Assembly (NCBI GenBank): GCA_016927185.1 | Contig: JAFGND010000025.1 | Coordinates: 25,118 to 89,117, forward strand | Length of the DNA stretch: 64,000 nucleotides | Reading direction: 5' to 3' | DNA from: Candidatus Coatesiibacteriota bacterium | Lineage (GTDB): Bacteria > JAFGND01 | Shown: positions 48,541-57,195 of the stretch, piece after piece | How positions within the stretch are numbered: position 1 is the first letter of the stretch | Layout: the number at the start of each line of letters is the position of its first letter | Position numbers and translations under genes: made by a program | Notes under the pieces: generated by a model | Databases searched by the model: none | Seen by the model: only the letters and a program-made list of their open reading frames with translations | What the model was told of the DNA's origin: nothing

Positions 48541-48614
48541 CAGGGCAGGCAGGATTTGAACCCGCGATCTCAGGATTTGGAGTCCCGCGCTTTAGCCAGC
48601 TAAGCTACTGCCCT
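48541..48614 (-). tRNA. tRNA-Trp (CCA)
   Basis: The minus strand folds into a cloverleaf. The acceptor stem is AGGGCAG/CTGCCCT with discriminator G, the D arm contains AGCTTAGCTGGCTAAAGC, the anticodon loop is CTCCAAA with anticodon CCA, and the T arm is GCGGGTTCAAATCCTGC. The 3' CCA is not encoded. It lies between rpmG and secE, as in many bacteria. Confidence 0.96.
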
Positions 48615-48618
48615 AAAA

Positions 48619-48777
48619 CTATTTTGTCTGTTTATGTACAACGTGCTTTCTGCATTTAGGACAGTATTTTTTGTATTCTGCCTTTTCGGGATGCTTTTTC
48701 TTGTTTTTTGTATCAGTATAATTACGCATCTTGCATTCCTTGCATTCCAGCACTATTATTTCGCGTCCCTGTTTCAT
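48619..48777 (-). CDS. rpmG: 50S ribosomal protein L33
   Basis: Translating the minus strand from the ATG at 48777 gives 52 residues: [16 protein letters not shown]..., then [21 protein letters not shown], and [14 protein letters not shown]. The CxxC...CxxC pairs make this the zinc-binding form of L33. It was too short for a standard ORF cut-off. It sits 19 bases after tuf and 4 bases before tRNA-Trp, the usual bacterial position. Confidence 0.96.
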   Translation of the reverse strand: MKQGREIIVLECKECKMRNYTDTKNKKKHPEKAEYKKYCPKCRKHVVHKQTK

Positions 48778-48796
48778 ATTAAACTATTCTTTCCTG

Positions 48797-49996
48797 TTAA
48801 TCTTCTACTGATGATATTACTCCAGCACCAACTGTCTTTCCTCCTTCACGAATGGCAAAATTCAATCCCTGTTCAAGTGCTATAGGATTTATAAGTTCAA
48901 TCTTGATAGTAAGGTTGTCACCAGGCATTACGAATTTTGCTTCTTCAGGAAGATGTATGGTTCCTGTTACATCTGTTGTTCTGAAATAGAACTGAGGACG
49001 ATAGCCATCCTTGAAGCTTGAGTGGCGTCCTCCTTCTTCTCTCTTCAGAATGTAGACTTGTGCAGTAAATTTCGTATGTGGTTTAATGGAACCCGGCTTT
49101 GCAAGTACCATTCCTCTTTCTATGTCAGTTTTTTCGATTCCGCGCAGCAATAAACCTACATTATCTCCTGCTTCTGCCCTGTCAAGGATCTTATGGAACA
49201 TTTCAACACCAGTTACAACTGTTCTCTTGGTTTCCCTGATACCGATGCGTTCCATTTCGTCGCCTATCTTTACTGTACCGCGTTCTACTCTCCCGGTTGC
49301 AACTGTTCCACGACCCGGAATTGAGAAAACGTCTTCAACAGGCATTAGGAAAGGTTTGTCGATGTCACGGCTTGGTGTCGGGACATAGGTATCAACAGCT
49401 TCCATAAGCTCTACAACACTAGCGCATTTTTCACAAGTTTTTTCTCCACAACCGCAGTTCAATGCGAGTAGAGCAGATCCCTTTATTATTGGTACTTCTG
49501 AACCAGGGAATTTGTATGAGGTAAGCAGCTCTCTGAGCTCCATTTCAACAAGATCAAGAATTTCGGGATCATCAACAAGGTCAACCTTGTTCATATAGAC
49601 AACAATATAGGGAACTCCAACCTGACGAGCCAAGAGAATATGCTCTCTTGTTTGTGGCATTGGGCCATCTGCTGCAGATACAACCAATATTGCACCATCC
49701 ATCTGTGCTGCACCTGTTATCATATTCTTGATATAGTCTGCATGACCTGGGCAGTCAACGTGGGCATAGTGACGATTGTCAGTTTCGTACTCAACATGTG
49801 CAGTAGCAATAGTAATACCACGTTCGCGTTCTTCCGGAGCATTATCAATGCTATCGAAACTGCGGTACTTTGCCATTCCTTTTTTGGACAGACAAAGTGT
49901 TACTGCAGCTGTCAGCGTTGTCTTACCATGGTCAACATGCCCAATAGTTCCAACATTAACATGTGGTTTAGTTCTTTCAAATTTCTGTTTTGCCAT
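48797..49996 (-). CDS. tuf: Elongation factor Tu
   Basis: 399 residues. G-domain motifs GHVDHGKT (19-26), DCPGH (81-85) and NKVD (136-139) are intact, as are domains 2 and 3. It delivers aminoacyl-tRNA to the ribosome. Between the G domain's last strand and domain 2 there is a short insertion with four cysteines (C181, C183, C188, C191; CxC-x4-CxxC), which E. coli EF-Tu lacks. GCAGGAGG ribosome site. It is directly downstream of four tRNA genes, as tufB is in enterobacteria. This is the only tuf in the window. Confidence 0.98.
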   Translation of the reverse strand: MAKQKFERTKPHVNVGTIGHVDHGKTTLTAAVTLCLSKKGMAKYRSFDSIDNAPEERERGITIATAHVEYETDNRHYAHVDCPGHADYIKNMITGAAQMDGAILVVSAADGPMPQTREHILLARQVGVPYIVVYMNKVDLVDDPEILDLVEMELRELLTSYKFPGSEVPIIKGSALLALNCGCGEKTCEKCASVVELMEAVDTYVPTPSRDIDKPFLMPVEDVFSIPGRGTVATGRVERGTVKIGDEMERIGIRETKRTVVTGVEMFHKILDRAEAGDNVGLLLRGIEKTDIERGMVLAKPGSIKPHTKFTAQVYILKREEGGRHSSFKDGYRPQFYFRTTDVTGTIHLPEEAKFVMPGDNLTIKIELINPIALEQGLNFAIREGGKTVGAGVISSVED

Positions 49997-50043
49997 TTGG
50001 CCCTCCTGCTTAGTTATAAAACTTAAGTATTTTTACTATCTTA

Positions 50044-50116
50044 AGCCCACAATCAGGATTGAACTGATGACCTCATCCTTACCAAGGATGTGCTCTACCA
50101 ACTGAGCTATGTGGGC
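50044..50116 (-). tRNA. tRNA-Thr (GGT)
   Basis: Minus-strand cloverleaf of 73 bases: acceptor GCCCACA/TGTGGGC, discriminator T, anticodon loop TTGGTAA with anticodon GGT, T loop with GTTCAATCC. CCA not encoded. Fourth of the tRNA cluster, 48 bases before tuf. Confidence 0.95.
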
Positions 50117-50131
50117 GTCCAAATCAAAAAA

Positions 50132-50207
50132 TGGAGCGGGAAACGGGTCTCGAACCCGCGACCCTCAGCTTGGAAGGCTGATGCTCTACCAACTGAGCTA
50201 CTCCCGC
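50132..50207 (-). tRNA. tRNA-Gly (TCC)
   Basis: Minus-strand cloverleaf of 76 bases with encoded CCA: acceptor GCGGGAG/TTCCCGC, anticodon loop CTTCCAA with anticodon TCC, T arm GCGGGTTCGAGACCCGT. Confidence 0.95.
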
Positions 50208-50213
50208 GTCACC

Positions 50214-50295
50214 TGGTGAGGGGAGGGATCGAACCTCCGAAGGCGTTGCCAACAGATTTACAGTCTGCCCCCTTTGACCGCTCGGGAACCTCACC
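50214..50295 (-). tRNA. tRNA-Tyr (GTA)
   Basis: Minus-strand class II cloverleaf: acceptor GGTGAGG/CCTCACC, discriminator A, anticodon loop CTGTAAA with anticodon GTA, long variable arm (TGGCAACGCCTTC region). CCA not encoded. Confidence 0.95.
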
Positions 50296-50302
50296 ATAAT
50301 AA

Positions 50303-50375
50303 AGCTGGTGAAGGGATTTGAACCCCCGACCAGCTGATTACAAATCAGCTGCTCTACCGACTGAGCTACACCAGC
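50303..50375 (-). tRNA. tRNA-Thr (TGT)
   Basis: Minus-strand cloverleaf of 73 bases: acceptor GCTGGTG/CACCAGC, discriminator T, anticodon loop TTTGTAA with anticodon TGT. First gene of the tRNA-tuf unit. Confidence 0.95.
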
Positions 50376-50397
50376 ATTATTCATAAGCAAGGTGCGC

Positions 50398-50426
50398 AAA
50401 CTAGAAATCGCCATGTTTTAGGTCAA
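50398..50426 (-). promoter_or_regulatory. Candidate promoter for the tRNA-tuf operon
   Basis: Minus strand: TTGACC (50426-50421), 17-base spacer, TAGTTT (50403-50398), a 3/6 match. It lies in the short gap between the M42 stop and tRNA-Thr and would start transcription about 15-20 bases before the tRNA. The -10 is weak, so this is tentative. Confidence 0.4.
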
Positions 50427-50438
50427 GCTATTTTTTTT

Positions 50439-51521
50439 CTATTTTGAAAACATCCTGACTTGTTTCCTGTTAAGTCGTTCTATGACAGAGACTAACAGGC
50501 GCACGACTGATTCTATGTCCTTCCTGTGAACAATACCGGTATTTGAGTGGATATATCTTGCTGGAGTTGCAATTACTATTGAGGGAATTCCCCCAAATTC
50601 CATGTGAATATTTCCAGTGTCATAACCACCAGTCAAAGAGGTAAGATAGAATGGTATGTCTTCTTCCTCAGCCACTTTTACTACGAATTCAAGAAGCTTC
50701 TGGTTTGGTATCATTGTGCTGTCATAAACCAGCACTGCTGCTCCGTCACCCAGTCTGTCACCCACTGCTCCTCTTGTTGTGCCTGGGGTGTCTTTTGCAA
50801 TTGTAACATCAAGTGCAAAGGCTATATCAGGTTTTATCTGGAAGACACTGCTTCTTGCTCCTCTTAAACCAACCTCTTCCTGAACTGTTCCGACGCCGAA
50901 CACTGTTGATGAGTGAGCTATTTTTGCCACTTTTCTCATTATCTGGATAAGCTCAGCTACCCCAACTCTGTCGTCCCATGCTTTTCCCATGAAAAGGTTG
51001 GGATTGCCCATTGTCTTGAATTCACCAACTGGAACTATTGGATCGCCAGGTCTAATTCCCATTTTTTCTATAATATCGAAGTCATATGTTCCACCGACAT
51101 CTATATACATTTCATTCAATGGAATGACATTTTTTCTCTTGTCAGGTTCCAGTATATGTGGGGGAGTAGAGCCGACAATACCAGGAAATTCACCAAATCT
51201 TGAATATACAACGACTTCCATTCCCAGTGCTATATGACCCCACCAGCCACCGATTGGAAGGAATTTAATAAATCCTTCTTTTGTTACTTCCTTGACGAAA
51301 AATCCTATTTCGTCCATATGAGCAGTTACCATGATTTTAGGAGTGTTGCTTGAGCCCTGACTTCTTGCAATAGAACATCCTAATTTGTCAGCCGAGATTT
51401 CACAAAGATTTTTCAAGTTATCTTCAAAGATAGTAGCAACTCTGCTTTCATGCCCAGAAATGCCGAATGTATTGACCAGACTTCGTAGTAATTCTACCAA
51501 GGGATCGCTTGCTGTAGTCAC
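50439..51521 (-). CDS. M42-family glutamyl/deblocking aminopeptidase
   Basis: 360 residues from the GTG at 51521, chosen because GGGGAGG lies 6 bases upstream; an upstream TTG would put that site inside the gene. The metal ligands of M42/FrvX peptidases are present: TAHMDEIGF, GKAWDDRVGV, TVQEEVGLRGA, ALDVTIA and RYIHSNTGI. These cobalt/zinc enzymes form large tetrahedral dodecamers that degrade peptides in the cytosol. No neighbouring gene clarifies its role. Confidence 0.93.
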   Translation of the reverse strand: MTTASDPLVELLRSLVNTFGISGHESRVATIFEDNLKNLCEISADKLGCSIARSQGSSNTPKIMVTAHMDEIGFFVKEVTKEGFIKFLPIGGWWGHIALGMEVVVYSRFGEFPGIVGSTPPHILEPDKRKNVIPLNEMYIDVGGTYDFDIIEKMGIRPGDPIVPVGEFKTMGNPNLFMGKAWDDRVGVAELIQIMRKVAKIAHSSTVFGVGTVQEEVGLRGARSSVFQIKPDIAFALDVTIAKDTPGTTRGAVGDRLGDGAAVLVYDSTMIPNQKLLEFVVKVAEEEDIPFYLTSLTGGYDTGNIHMEFGGIPSIVIATPARYIHSNTGIVHRKDIESVVRLLVSVIERLNRKQVRMFSK

Positions 51522-51568
51522 AATATACCTCCCCAAAAATGTTGTTAACCCGTATTCTAGTTTTGCAC

Positions 51569-51587
51569 AAGTCCAATTTCAGGACTT
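51569..51587. promoter_or_regulatory. Inverted repeat upstream of the M42 gene
   Basis: AAGTCC (51569-51574) and GGACTT (51582-51587) form a 6-bp inverted repeat with a 7-base centre. It lies next to a minus-strand TTGACA (51596-51591) and about 50 bases upstream of the M42 start, where an operator could sit. No regulator is known. Confidence 0.35.
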
Positions 51588-51641
51588 TTTTGTCAAATGA
51601 AAAGTTAGTATTGATGCATAAATCAAGATAAGAGAAAATTA

Positions 51642-51670
51642 TTGACAGGGGAAGTAACAGGAATTATTCT
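51642..51670 (+). promoter_or_regulatory. Candidate promoter for the PQQ-blade/sorting-tail gene
   Basis: TTGACA (51642-51647), 17-base spacer, TATTCT (51665-51670, 4/6). The start would be about 75 bases before the ATG at 51753. Confidence 0.5.
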
Positions 51671-51752
51671 GGTTATAGATTAGAAGACTGCAGAATATAA
51701 TCATAATATAGTCAGTTAAAGATTTTATATAAATTTTTTAAGGAAGAAAAAA

Positions 51753-52220
51753 ATGGAAAAGTCATTTCAAGAAAGAAATACAAGTTGTTCAATCCTTGCA
51801 GCATCTTCAATATACATTTTATTATTTTACTCCATTCTCTTCTCAGCACCTGGGGATTTGATATGGAAATATAAAACGAGTAATGGAGTTAAGTCTTCTC
51901 CTTGTGTTTCAGATGGAGTTGTTTTTGTTGGAAGTTATGATTATTATCTTTATGCAATAGAAACTTATGGGTATAAAGGTTTCAATGACAACAAATCAGC
52001 ATCATATATCCCATCCAAAACCTTCTCAGTTTCTCCCAACCCCTTCTCCAATCGCTTGTCTCTTTCCCTGCCATCTTCAGGTGTAGTCTATTCCCTGACA
52101 GGTCAGCTGATTATGAAACTGGATAAAGGCAAGCATTCTATTGGCACAAGTAAATGGAAACAGGGAGTTTATATTGTGAAGTCTGGGAAAGAATGCAAGA
52201 GGATTGTGAAGGTCAGGTAG
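51753..52220 (+). CDS. Secreted mini-protein: one PQQ-like blade fused to a type IX sorting tail
   Basis: 155 residues. A signal-peptide-like N-terminus (about 14-32, ending near FSAPG) is followed by a single beta-propeller blade (GDLIWKYKT...SSPCVSDGVVFVGSYDYYLYAIE, about 32-70). A complete sorting tail of about 80 residues starts at FSVSPNPFSNRLSLSLP and ends GVYIVKSGKECKRIVKVR. One blade cannot form a propeller, so this is either a decayed gene or a secreted adaptor. Its blade closely matches those at 62.4-63.9 kb and its tail matches the WD40 genes, so it looks like a deletion or recombination product of that family. AAGGA ribosome site. Confidence 0.75.
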   Translation: MEKSFQERNTSCSILAASSIYILLFYSILFSAPGDLIWKYKTSNGVKSSPCVSDGVVFVGSYDYYLYAIETYGYKGFNDNKSASYIPSKTFSVSPNPFSNRLSLSLPSSGVVYSLTGQLIMKLDKGKHSIGTSKWKQGVYIVKSGKECKRIVKVR

Positions 52221-52271
52221 AAAGAAAAAAAGTTAGTTTGATGTTTTCAATATTCAAGAAGTTAGGGAAAA

Positions 52272-52610
52272 ATGAAAACACTTAAACTTAGGTTTGTTTT
52301 TTTATTGCTTATTGGAATGTCAGGAATTCTTTTTGGAAAAACTGTTTATGGGTACTGCAGATGTGAACACTGGCAATTTGGGTGGTTTTATCCAGCTGGA
52401 GTCTATGTTCAATTAGGATCAGCAAATACAACAACTGCTGCTGGAGGATATTATGAATTTAACTGCCCATTAACTTATGATGATTATACTGTTTATGCAT
52501 CTTACAATGATGGACAAAATCATTGGAGTGGTTATACTGACTTCTATTATGAAGGAGGAGAACAGAGAGTAGATATTGATCTTTATTATGATTCAATTAA
52601 GAATAAGTAG
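52272..52610 (+). CDS. Small secreted protein, carboxypeptidase-regulatory/Ig-like
   Basis: 112 residues with a clear signal peptide (about 1-22, ending LFGK). The mature part is rich in Tyr and Gly; the pattern AGVYVQLGSANTTTAAGGYYEF...YDDYTVYASY resembles a carboxypeptidase-regulatory or transthyretin-like beta sandwich. It has no sorting tail. Function unknown. It stands between the PQQ mini-protein and a WD40 gene on the same strand, so it may be co-transcribed with them. Confidence 0.7.
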   Translation: MKTLKLRFVFLLLIGMSGILFGKTVYGYCRCEHWQFGWFYPAGVYVQLGSANTTTAAGGYYEFNCPLTYDDYTVYASYNDGQNHWSGYTDFYYEGGEQRVDIDLYYDSIKNK

Positions 52611-52692
52611 GTAGAAAAAAACTCATGCAAAACTGGAGCTTACGATGAAAACTGTAAATAAATTTAAGAAATCACTACTTAAAGGAGTTACA

Positions 52693-53883
52693 ATGAAAAC
52701 GACAAACTCGTTAGTTATTATAATATTAGCATTTTCAATAGAATTTATTTCTTCTGAACCAATGTACATTTTATCATCCAGTTCCGATAGAACAATGAAA
52801 TACTGGCAGATATCGGATACAAAATGTATAAGATCATTTACTGGTCATGAAGGTAGTGTTCGATTTGTATCAATCTCTCCAGATAGCAAGTATGCTTTGT
52901 CAGGGAGTGGTGATAATACATTGAAGTACTGGAACATTTCAGATGGAGCTTGCATAAGAACATTTACTGGTCATGATGATGAGGTAAATTCTGTTTCCAT
53001 TTCACGAGATGGATTATATGCATTATCTGCAAGTAATGATCATACATTGAAATTATGGAGAATATCTGATGGAGCATGCTTGAGGACTTTTTATGGACAC
53101 AATAGAGAAGTATGGTCGGTCTGCTTTTCACCTGATGATAGATATGCTTTATCAGGAGGTGATGATATAAAATACTGGAATATTTCAGATGGTACCTGTA
53201 TAAGGACATTAAGGGGACATGCTACTAGCGTAATGTCAGTATGTTTCAAAACTGATGGTCAATTTGTTCTTTCAGGAAGTGTTGATATGACCTTGAAATA
53301 TTGGCAGTTATCAGATGGGAAATGTATAAGAACATTTACTGGACATACAGGATCAGTCAATTCAGTCTGTTTATCTTCAGATAACCTGTATGCTTTATCA
53401 GGTAGTTATGATCAGTTGATTAAATACTGGAGAGTATCTGATGGAGAATGCTTGAAAACGCTTGCAGGACACATGAATTGTATTTATTCAGTTAACATTT
53501 CTTCTGATGGAAAATATGCAGTCTCAGGTGGAGATTATGGATCTCTTAAATACTGGAGTATATCAGAAGGCAAATTTATTAAATCATTTGAAGGACATGA
53601 AGCATCAGTAACATCAGTTAGTTTTTTCTCTCAGGAAACAAGTTTCAAAGATAACAATTCAGCATCACATATTCCATCCAAAACCTTCTCAGTTTCCCCC
53701 AATCCATTCACTGAAAGACTTACTATTTCCCTGCCATCGTCAGGAGCTATCTATTCCATTACTGGTCAATTGATTATGAAACTGGATAAAGGAAAACACT
53801 CTCTTGATACAAGCAAATGGAAACGGGGAGTTTATATTGTGAAGAGCCTGATGGAATGCAAGAAGATTGTAAAGGTGAAGTAA
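52693..53883 (+). CDS. Secreted WD40 beta-propeller with type IX sorting tail
   Basis: 396 residues from the ATG at 52693, which has AAAGGAG five bases upstream and gives a clean signal peptide (MKTTNSLVIIILAFSIEFIS). An ATG 16 codons earlier is also preceded by GGAG. Seven WD40-type blades of about 42 residues (IRTFTGH...VNSVSIS.DG.YALSGS.D.TLKYW.ISDG) fill residues 20-315. The sorting tail starts at FSVSPNPFTERLTISLP and ends IVKVK. Secretion and surface anchoring by the type IX system and a scaffolding or binding role are inferred; ligand unknown. Confidence 0.88.
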   Translation: MKTTNSLVIIILAFSIEFISSEPMYILSSSSDRTMKYWQISDTKCIRSFTGHEGSVRFVSISPDSKYALSGSGDNTLKYWNISDGACIRTFTGHDDEVNSVSISRDGLYALSASNDHTLKLWRISDGACLRTFYGHNREVWSVCFSPDDRYALSGGDDIKYWNISDGTCIRTLRGHATSVMSVCFKTDGQFVLSGSVDMTLKYWQLSDGKCIRTFTGHTGSVNSVCLSSDNLYALSGSYDQLIKYWRVSDGECLKTLAGHMNCIYSVNISSDGKYAVSGGDYGSLKYWSISEGKFIKSFEGHEASVTSVSFFSQETSFKDNNSASHIPSKTFSVSPNPFTERLTISLPSSGAIYSITGQLIMKLDKGKHSLDTSKWKRGVYIVKSLMECKKIVKVK

Positions 53884-53912
53884 AGTAAGCTATCTTTTAA
53901 TCTATTGCTTGG

Positions 53913-54572
53913 TTATGGATTGACTTCAATAGTCTCATGCTTGCCTGTATCAAGCTTGCCATTTTCAGGATAGAAATTCTTGTTTCCGATTTCAATCCTT
54001 GTAGGTTTCAATGTCCTGTTAGCTGTTTTGTAGTCAGTACTGTTCACTGACCATTTTATCTTGACGAAAGTGTTTCCCTGTTTCCAGAGAGCAATCAAAA
54101 AATTATTTCCTCCAATAATATAAGTATTTGGCTTGCCGTATATTCTGCAGAATTCAGTGAAAATACCTTTTGCAAGCGAGTAACCAGAAATTCCTGAGTT
54201 CCTTGTATCAATAACAGCATATTCGATATAAGCAAGTCCCTTTTTCGTGAAAGTCAGATAAATTCCGGTTGTCAAGTTGAGAGCTGCCATCTCCTTTGTT
54301 GGCACTATCTTATAATCATTCCATTTTGCAAACCTTTTAGATATGAACACGTATCTTTCCGAATTCTGGTCCTGCTTGATGAGATTGATTTTGCTGACAT
54401 CAGTTTTCAGAAGCTTTCCGCCAGTTCTTCTCGCAAGTTCCTCAGGTTTTTCTCCCCATCTGAACCCAAACCAGTTAGTAATTTCCTGTGCTTCAGCAAT
54501 TGCTTCTTGTTCTGGTGATATCAGAAACAGCCAGATGGGTATCAATCCCGCAAGCAAATGAATACTTATCAT
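53913..54572 (-). CDS. Secreted protein of unknown function
   Basis: 219 residues with a short signal-like N-terminus (MISIHLLAGLIPIWLFLIS). Mature region mixed alpha/beta with FGFRWGEKPEELARRTGG near residue 35 and few cysteines. I do not recognise the family. It follows the outer-membrane gene at 54594 by 21 bases and has no clear ribosome site, so it is probably translated as part of that unit. It is convergent with the WD40 gene ending at 53883. Confidence 0.65.
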   Translation of the reverse strand: MISIHLLAGLIPIWLFLISPEQEAIAEAQEITNWFGFRWGEKPEELARRTGGKLLKTDVSKINLIKQDQNSERYVFISKRFAKWNDYKIVPTKEMAALNLTTGIYLTFTKKGLAYIEYAVIDTRNSGISGYSLAKGIFTEFCRIYGKPNTYIIGGNNFLIALWKQGNTFVKIKWSVNSTDYKTANRTLKPTRIEIGNKNFYPENGKLDTGKHETIEVNP

Positions 54573-54593
54573 TTTGTGAGAAAATTCAATTAA

Positions 54594-55763
54594 CTACAAA
54601 GAATAATTAAGTGAGAAATTGATATTTCCTCCATTACCAGTGAAGTTTATCTCCTCATCAGCTTCATATAAATCAGGCATATACCCGCTTATATCGCCGT
54701 ATTCGAAGGACTGGAAGGAATGCCCGTATTCAAGTGACAATCCTATATTCTTGTTTACTGCTATATGACCACCTATATTTATATTTATCCTGTCCAGTGC
54801 TGAGCATAACGGACTTTTTGCGAAACTAAGTCCTGCCCTTGCATTGAAAATTTCATTAAAGAAGTGGGTTACTCCCATTCTTGCTACCAGGGCATTCTTC
54901 AGGGAGTCAGCAGTAGTTTTCCCCGGGAATTCATAATTCTTGTAGAAAACATAATCAGCACCAACATCAAGGCTTGACTTGAAATAACTGGCAGGTGAAT
55001 AAATTAATGTGAATGATGCTTTTGCTGGAAGCTTGAAAGTCTGGTCAGAAAGCACAGTATCTGTCCTGTTTGGTTCCTTTTTTGTCCATTCAGCCTTCAA
55101 TGGGGCAAGGAAATATCCCAGTCTTGCATGGAATGCATTATTGAGATGACCATTTATTACTGCATTTACTGCAATCCCTTTTGCCTTGTAAGCATCCTCG
55201 AAAGTCTGTTCATCTTCCCCTGTCTGCATGTAATGATAAGTCTTTGTCAAGGTTCCCATTACATAACCGGGTTTCAACTCTATATCAACATACTGGTTGG
55301 CTTTTGCATAAAGAAGAAGACCATTCTGGTACAAGTCACCAGTCATTATCCATTCCCTGCTTGAGGTAACCTGATAACTTGCATCTCTCTGATATTCTAT
55401 TGCCCTGTATGCTCCCTGCCAGATGCGATTTACTGATATTCCTGCATAGATATTTGCTGAATTCTCAGATCCATACACTCTGTAAGCAGCATCAATATTC
55501 TTTGGTCTTAGCCACATTTTTGTGCTTGTTGCAAAAGTGTTTTCCCCCATGCGGTTATCATATGAATCATATACGACTGACGATCTATCCTCAGATTGCT
55601 GGATTATTGAAAAAGATGCGCTTATATCAAGCATTTTCATATATTTTCCATTGTTTTCAATTGAAGGCGTATAGGAAAAATCGCCAAGCAATAAATAGTC
55701 TTCAATGCCTATTGAAAAAGCAATGCCTGAGAAAAACAATAATATAAAAATCGCTGATTTCAT
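54594..55763 (-). CDS. Outer-membrane beta-barrel-like protein
   Basis: 389 residues from the ATG at 55763, which has AAGGAG seven bases upstream; the ATG seven codons earlier has none. Signal peptide MKSAIFILLFFSGIAFS. The mature sequence alternates hydrophobic and polar residues in stretches ending in aromatic residues, and the C-terminus NINFSLNYSL fits the last strand of an outer-membrane barrel. Family not recognised. The following gene (53913) is probably in the same unit. Confidence 0.7.
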   Translation of the reverse strand: MKSAIFILLFFSGIAFSIGIEDYLLLGDFSYTPSIENNGKYMKMLDISASFSIIQQSEDRSSVVYDSYDNRMGENTFATSTKMWLRPKNIDAAYRVYGSENSANIYAGISVNRIWQGAYRAIEYQRDASYQVTSSREWIMTGDLYQNGLLLYAKANQYVDIELKPGYVMGTLTKTYHYMQTGEDEQTFEDAYKAKGIAVNAVINGHLNNAFHARLGYFLAPLKAEWTKKEPNRTDTVLSDQTFKLPAKASFTLIYSPASYFKSSLDVGADYVFYKNYEFPGKTTADSLKNALVARMGVTHFFNEIFNARAGLSFAKSPLCSALDRININIGGHIAVNKNIGLSLEYGHSFQSFEYGDISGYMPDLYEADEEINFTGNGGNINFSLNYSL

Positions 55764-55928
55764 ATCCTGCTCCTTGAGACTCATTTTTGTTTCAGGCTCA
55801 GCTCGTTTTTATTAGCAGTATTTGTCAACAAAGAAGTTGACATAAAATAATTGCTGCTTTCAGGGCAACTTGGATGAAGTCTGGGGAACAAGAGAAATTC
55901 TTTGACCATGCAGAAACAGTATGAACAG

Positions 55929-55954
55929 AAAGCACAGGTGTATACCTGTGCTTT
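55929..55954 (-). terminator. Terminator of the WD40 gene at 56 kb
   Basis: Perfect 11-bp stem AAAGCACAGGT / ACCTGTGCTTT with a 4-base loop, 6 bases after the stop at 55960. The minus strand continues TTTCTGTTC, a modest U-tract. The upstream gap to 55763 shows a TTGACA box (55822-55817) but no gene. Confidence 0.7.
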
Positions 55955-55959
55955 TCAAT

Positions 55960-57165
55960 CTAGTTAATTTTCACTATTCTTTTTGTTTCTTTCCCAGACT
56001 TAACTATATAGACTCCCTGTTTCCATTTGCTTGTATCAAGAGAATGCTTGCCTTTGGGAAGGTTCATTATCAGTTGCCCTGTTATTGAATAGATAGCCCC
56101 TGATGATGGAAGGGAGAGAGACAAGTGGGAAGAGAAGGGGTTGGGAGAGGAGGAGAAGGAGGGTGATGGAAGGGAGTAAGAGGAAGTATCGTTATTAAAA
56201 CCAGTCCAATCTACAGGATTAAAACAGATACTTTTAATCCTGTTAGGATGGTTCATTGTTAAAATGCAAACCCCGTCTGAAATGCGCCAGTATTTTACAT
56301 TTTTATCATCTGATCCTGACAATGCAAAATTACCATCTGGACTTATTGCAACAGAATTTACAATATCCGTATGCTCATAAAACGTTCTAATACATTCTCC
56401 TGTAGACAAATCCCAATACTTTAAGGAGCTAGCAACTCCAGATAAAGCATATTTCCCATCTCTGGATATAGCTACTGAAGATACTCTACCTTCTGCATTC
56501 AAAGATCTTATACAAACTCCAGTTTCAATATCCCAGTATTTAATAGTATGATCATTGCTTCCTGATAATGCATATTTTCCATCTCTTGAGATAACTACTG
56601 AATATATATTGTCCATATGTCCTGTAAATGTCCTCCTGCAATTTCCAGTTGCAACTTCCCAATATTTGAGTGTTCTATCCCAGCTCCCTGAAAGAATATA
56701 ATTCCCGTCACTGGAAACAACAACAGATGTAACTCCTGAAGTATGTCCTGTAAATGTTTTAACGCATGTTCTGTTAGATACTAACCATTGCTTAATAGTA
56801 GAGTCCTGACTGCTGGAAAATACATTCAGATTATCTGGGCTGAAACAAACTGATAGAATATTATTCTTATGTCCATTTAATGTCCCTACTGTGCTTCCAT
56901 CTGATACTAATCCCAGGTAAACGGTAGAATCAGGCCAATCGTAGGTTCCATCACCACAAAGATAATAAATTCCGTTATCGCTTATAGAAACACAATTAAT
57001 TCCTTCATTATGTCTTGCATTTCCCCATACAATATTCCCATCGGACAAGCGTCTGTACTGAACATCTTTTCCCCAGTCTCCTGATATAACATATCTTTCC
57101 GAGAATAGAAAAGTTGAGTAAGCAGTCATGCAAATCATCAAGAAATAGAATAAGCCTCTTTTCAT
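55960..57165 (-). CDS. Secreted WD40 beta-propeller with type IX sorting tail
   Basis: 401 residues. Signal peptide (MKRGLFYFLMICMTAYSTFLFS) then about seven WD40 blades (e.g. YCRRTFTGHMDNIYS, IRSLNAEGRVSSV). The sorting tail starts at FSSSPNPFSSHLSLSLP and ends GVYIVKSGKETKRIVKIN. AAGGAGGCAAAA precedes the ATG; the same leader occurs before the WD40 gene at 58675. It is the downstream gene of a three-gene array (WD40, Cys-rich peptide, WD40). Terminator at 55929. Confidence 0.9.
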   Translation of the reverse strand: MKRGLFYFLMICMTAYSTFLFSERYVISGDWGKDVQYRRLSDGNIVWGNARHNEGINCVSISDNGIYYLCGDGTYDWPDSTVYLGLVSDGSTVGTLNGHKNNILSVCFSPDNLNVFSSSQDSTIKQWLVSNRTCVKTFTGHTSGVTSVVVSSDGNYILSGSWDRTLKYWEVATGNCRRTFTGHMDNIYSVVISRDGKYALSGSNDHTIKYWDIETGVCIRSLNAEGRVSSVAISRDGKYALSGVASSLKYWDLSTGECIRTFYEHTDIVNSVAISPDGNFALSGSDDKNVKYWRISDGVCILTMNHPNRIKSICFNPVDWTGFNNDTSSYSLPSPSFSSSPNPFSSHLSLSLPSSGAIYSITGQLIMNLPKGKHSLDTSKWKQGVYIVKSGKETKRIVKIN

Positions 57166-57195
57166 TTTTGCCTCCTTAGATAACCTATTTTTTAC

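Noticed and set aside
50124-50414. Minus-strand 96-codon frame across the tRNA cluster
   Set aside because: It reads through three tRNA genes; it cannot be a protein gene.
52645-52692. Upstream ATG of the WD40 gene giving a 16-residue extension
   Set aside because: It would bury the signal peptide; the internal ATG with AAAGGAG fits secretion better, although the first start also has GGAG.
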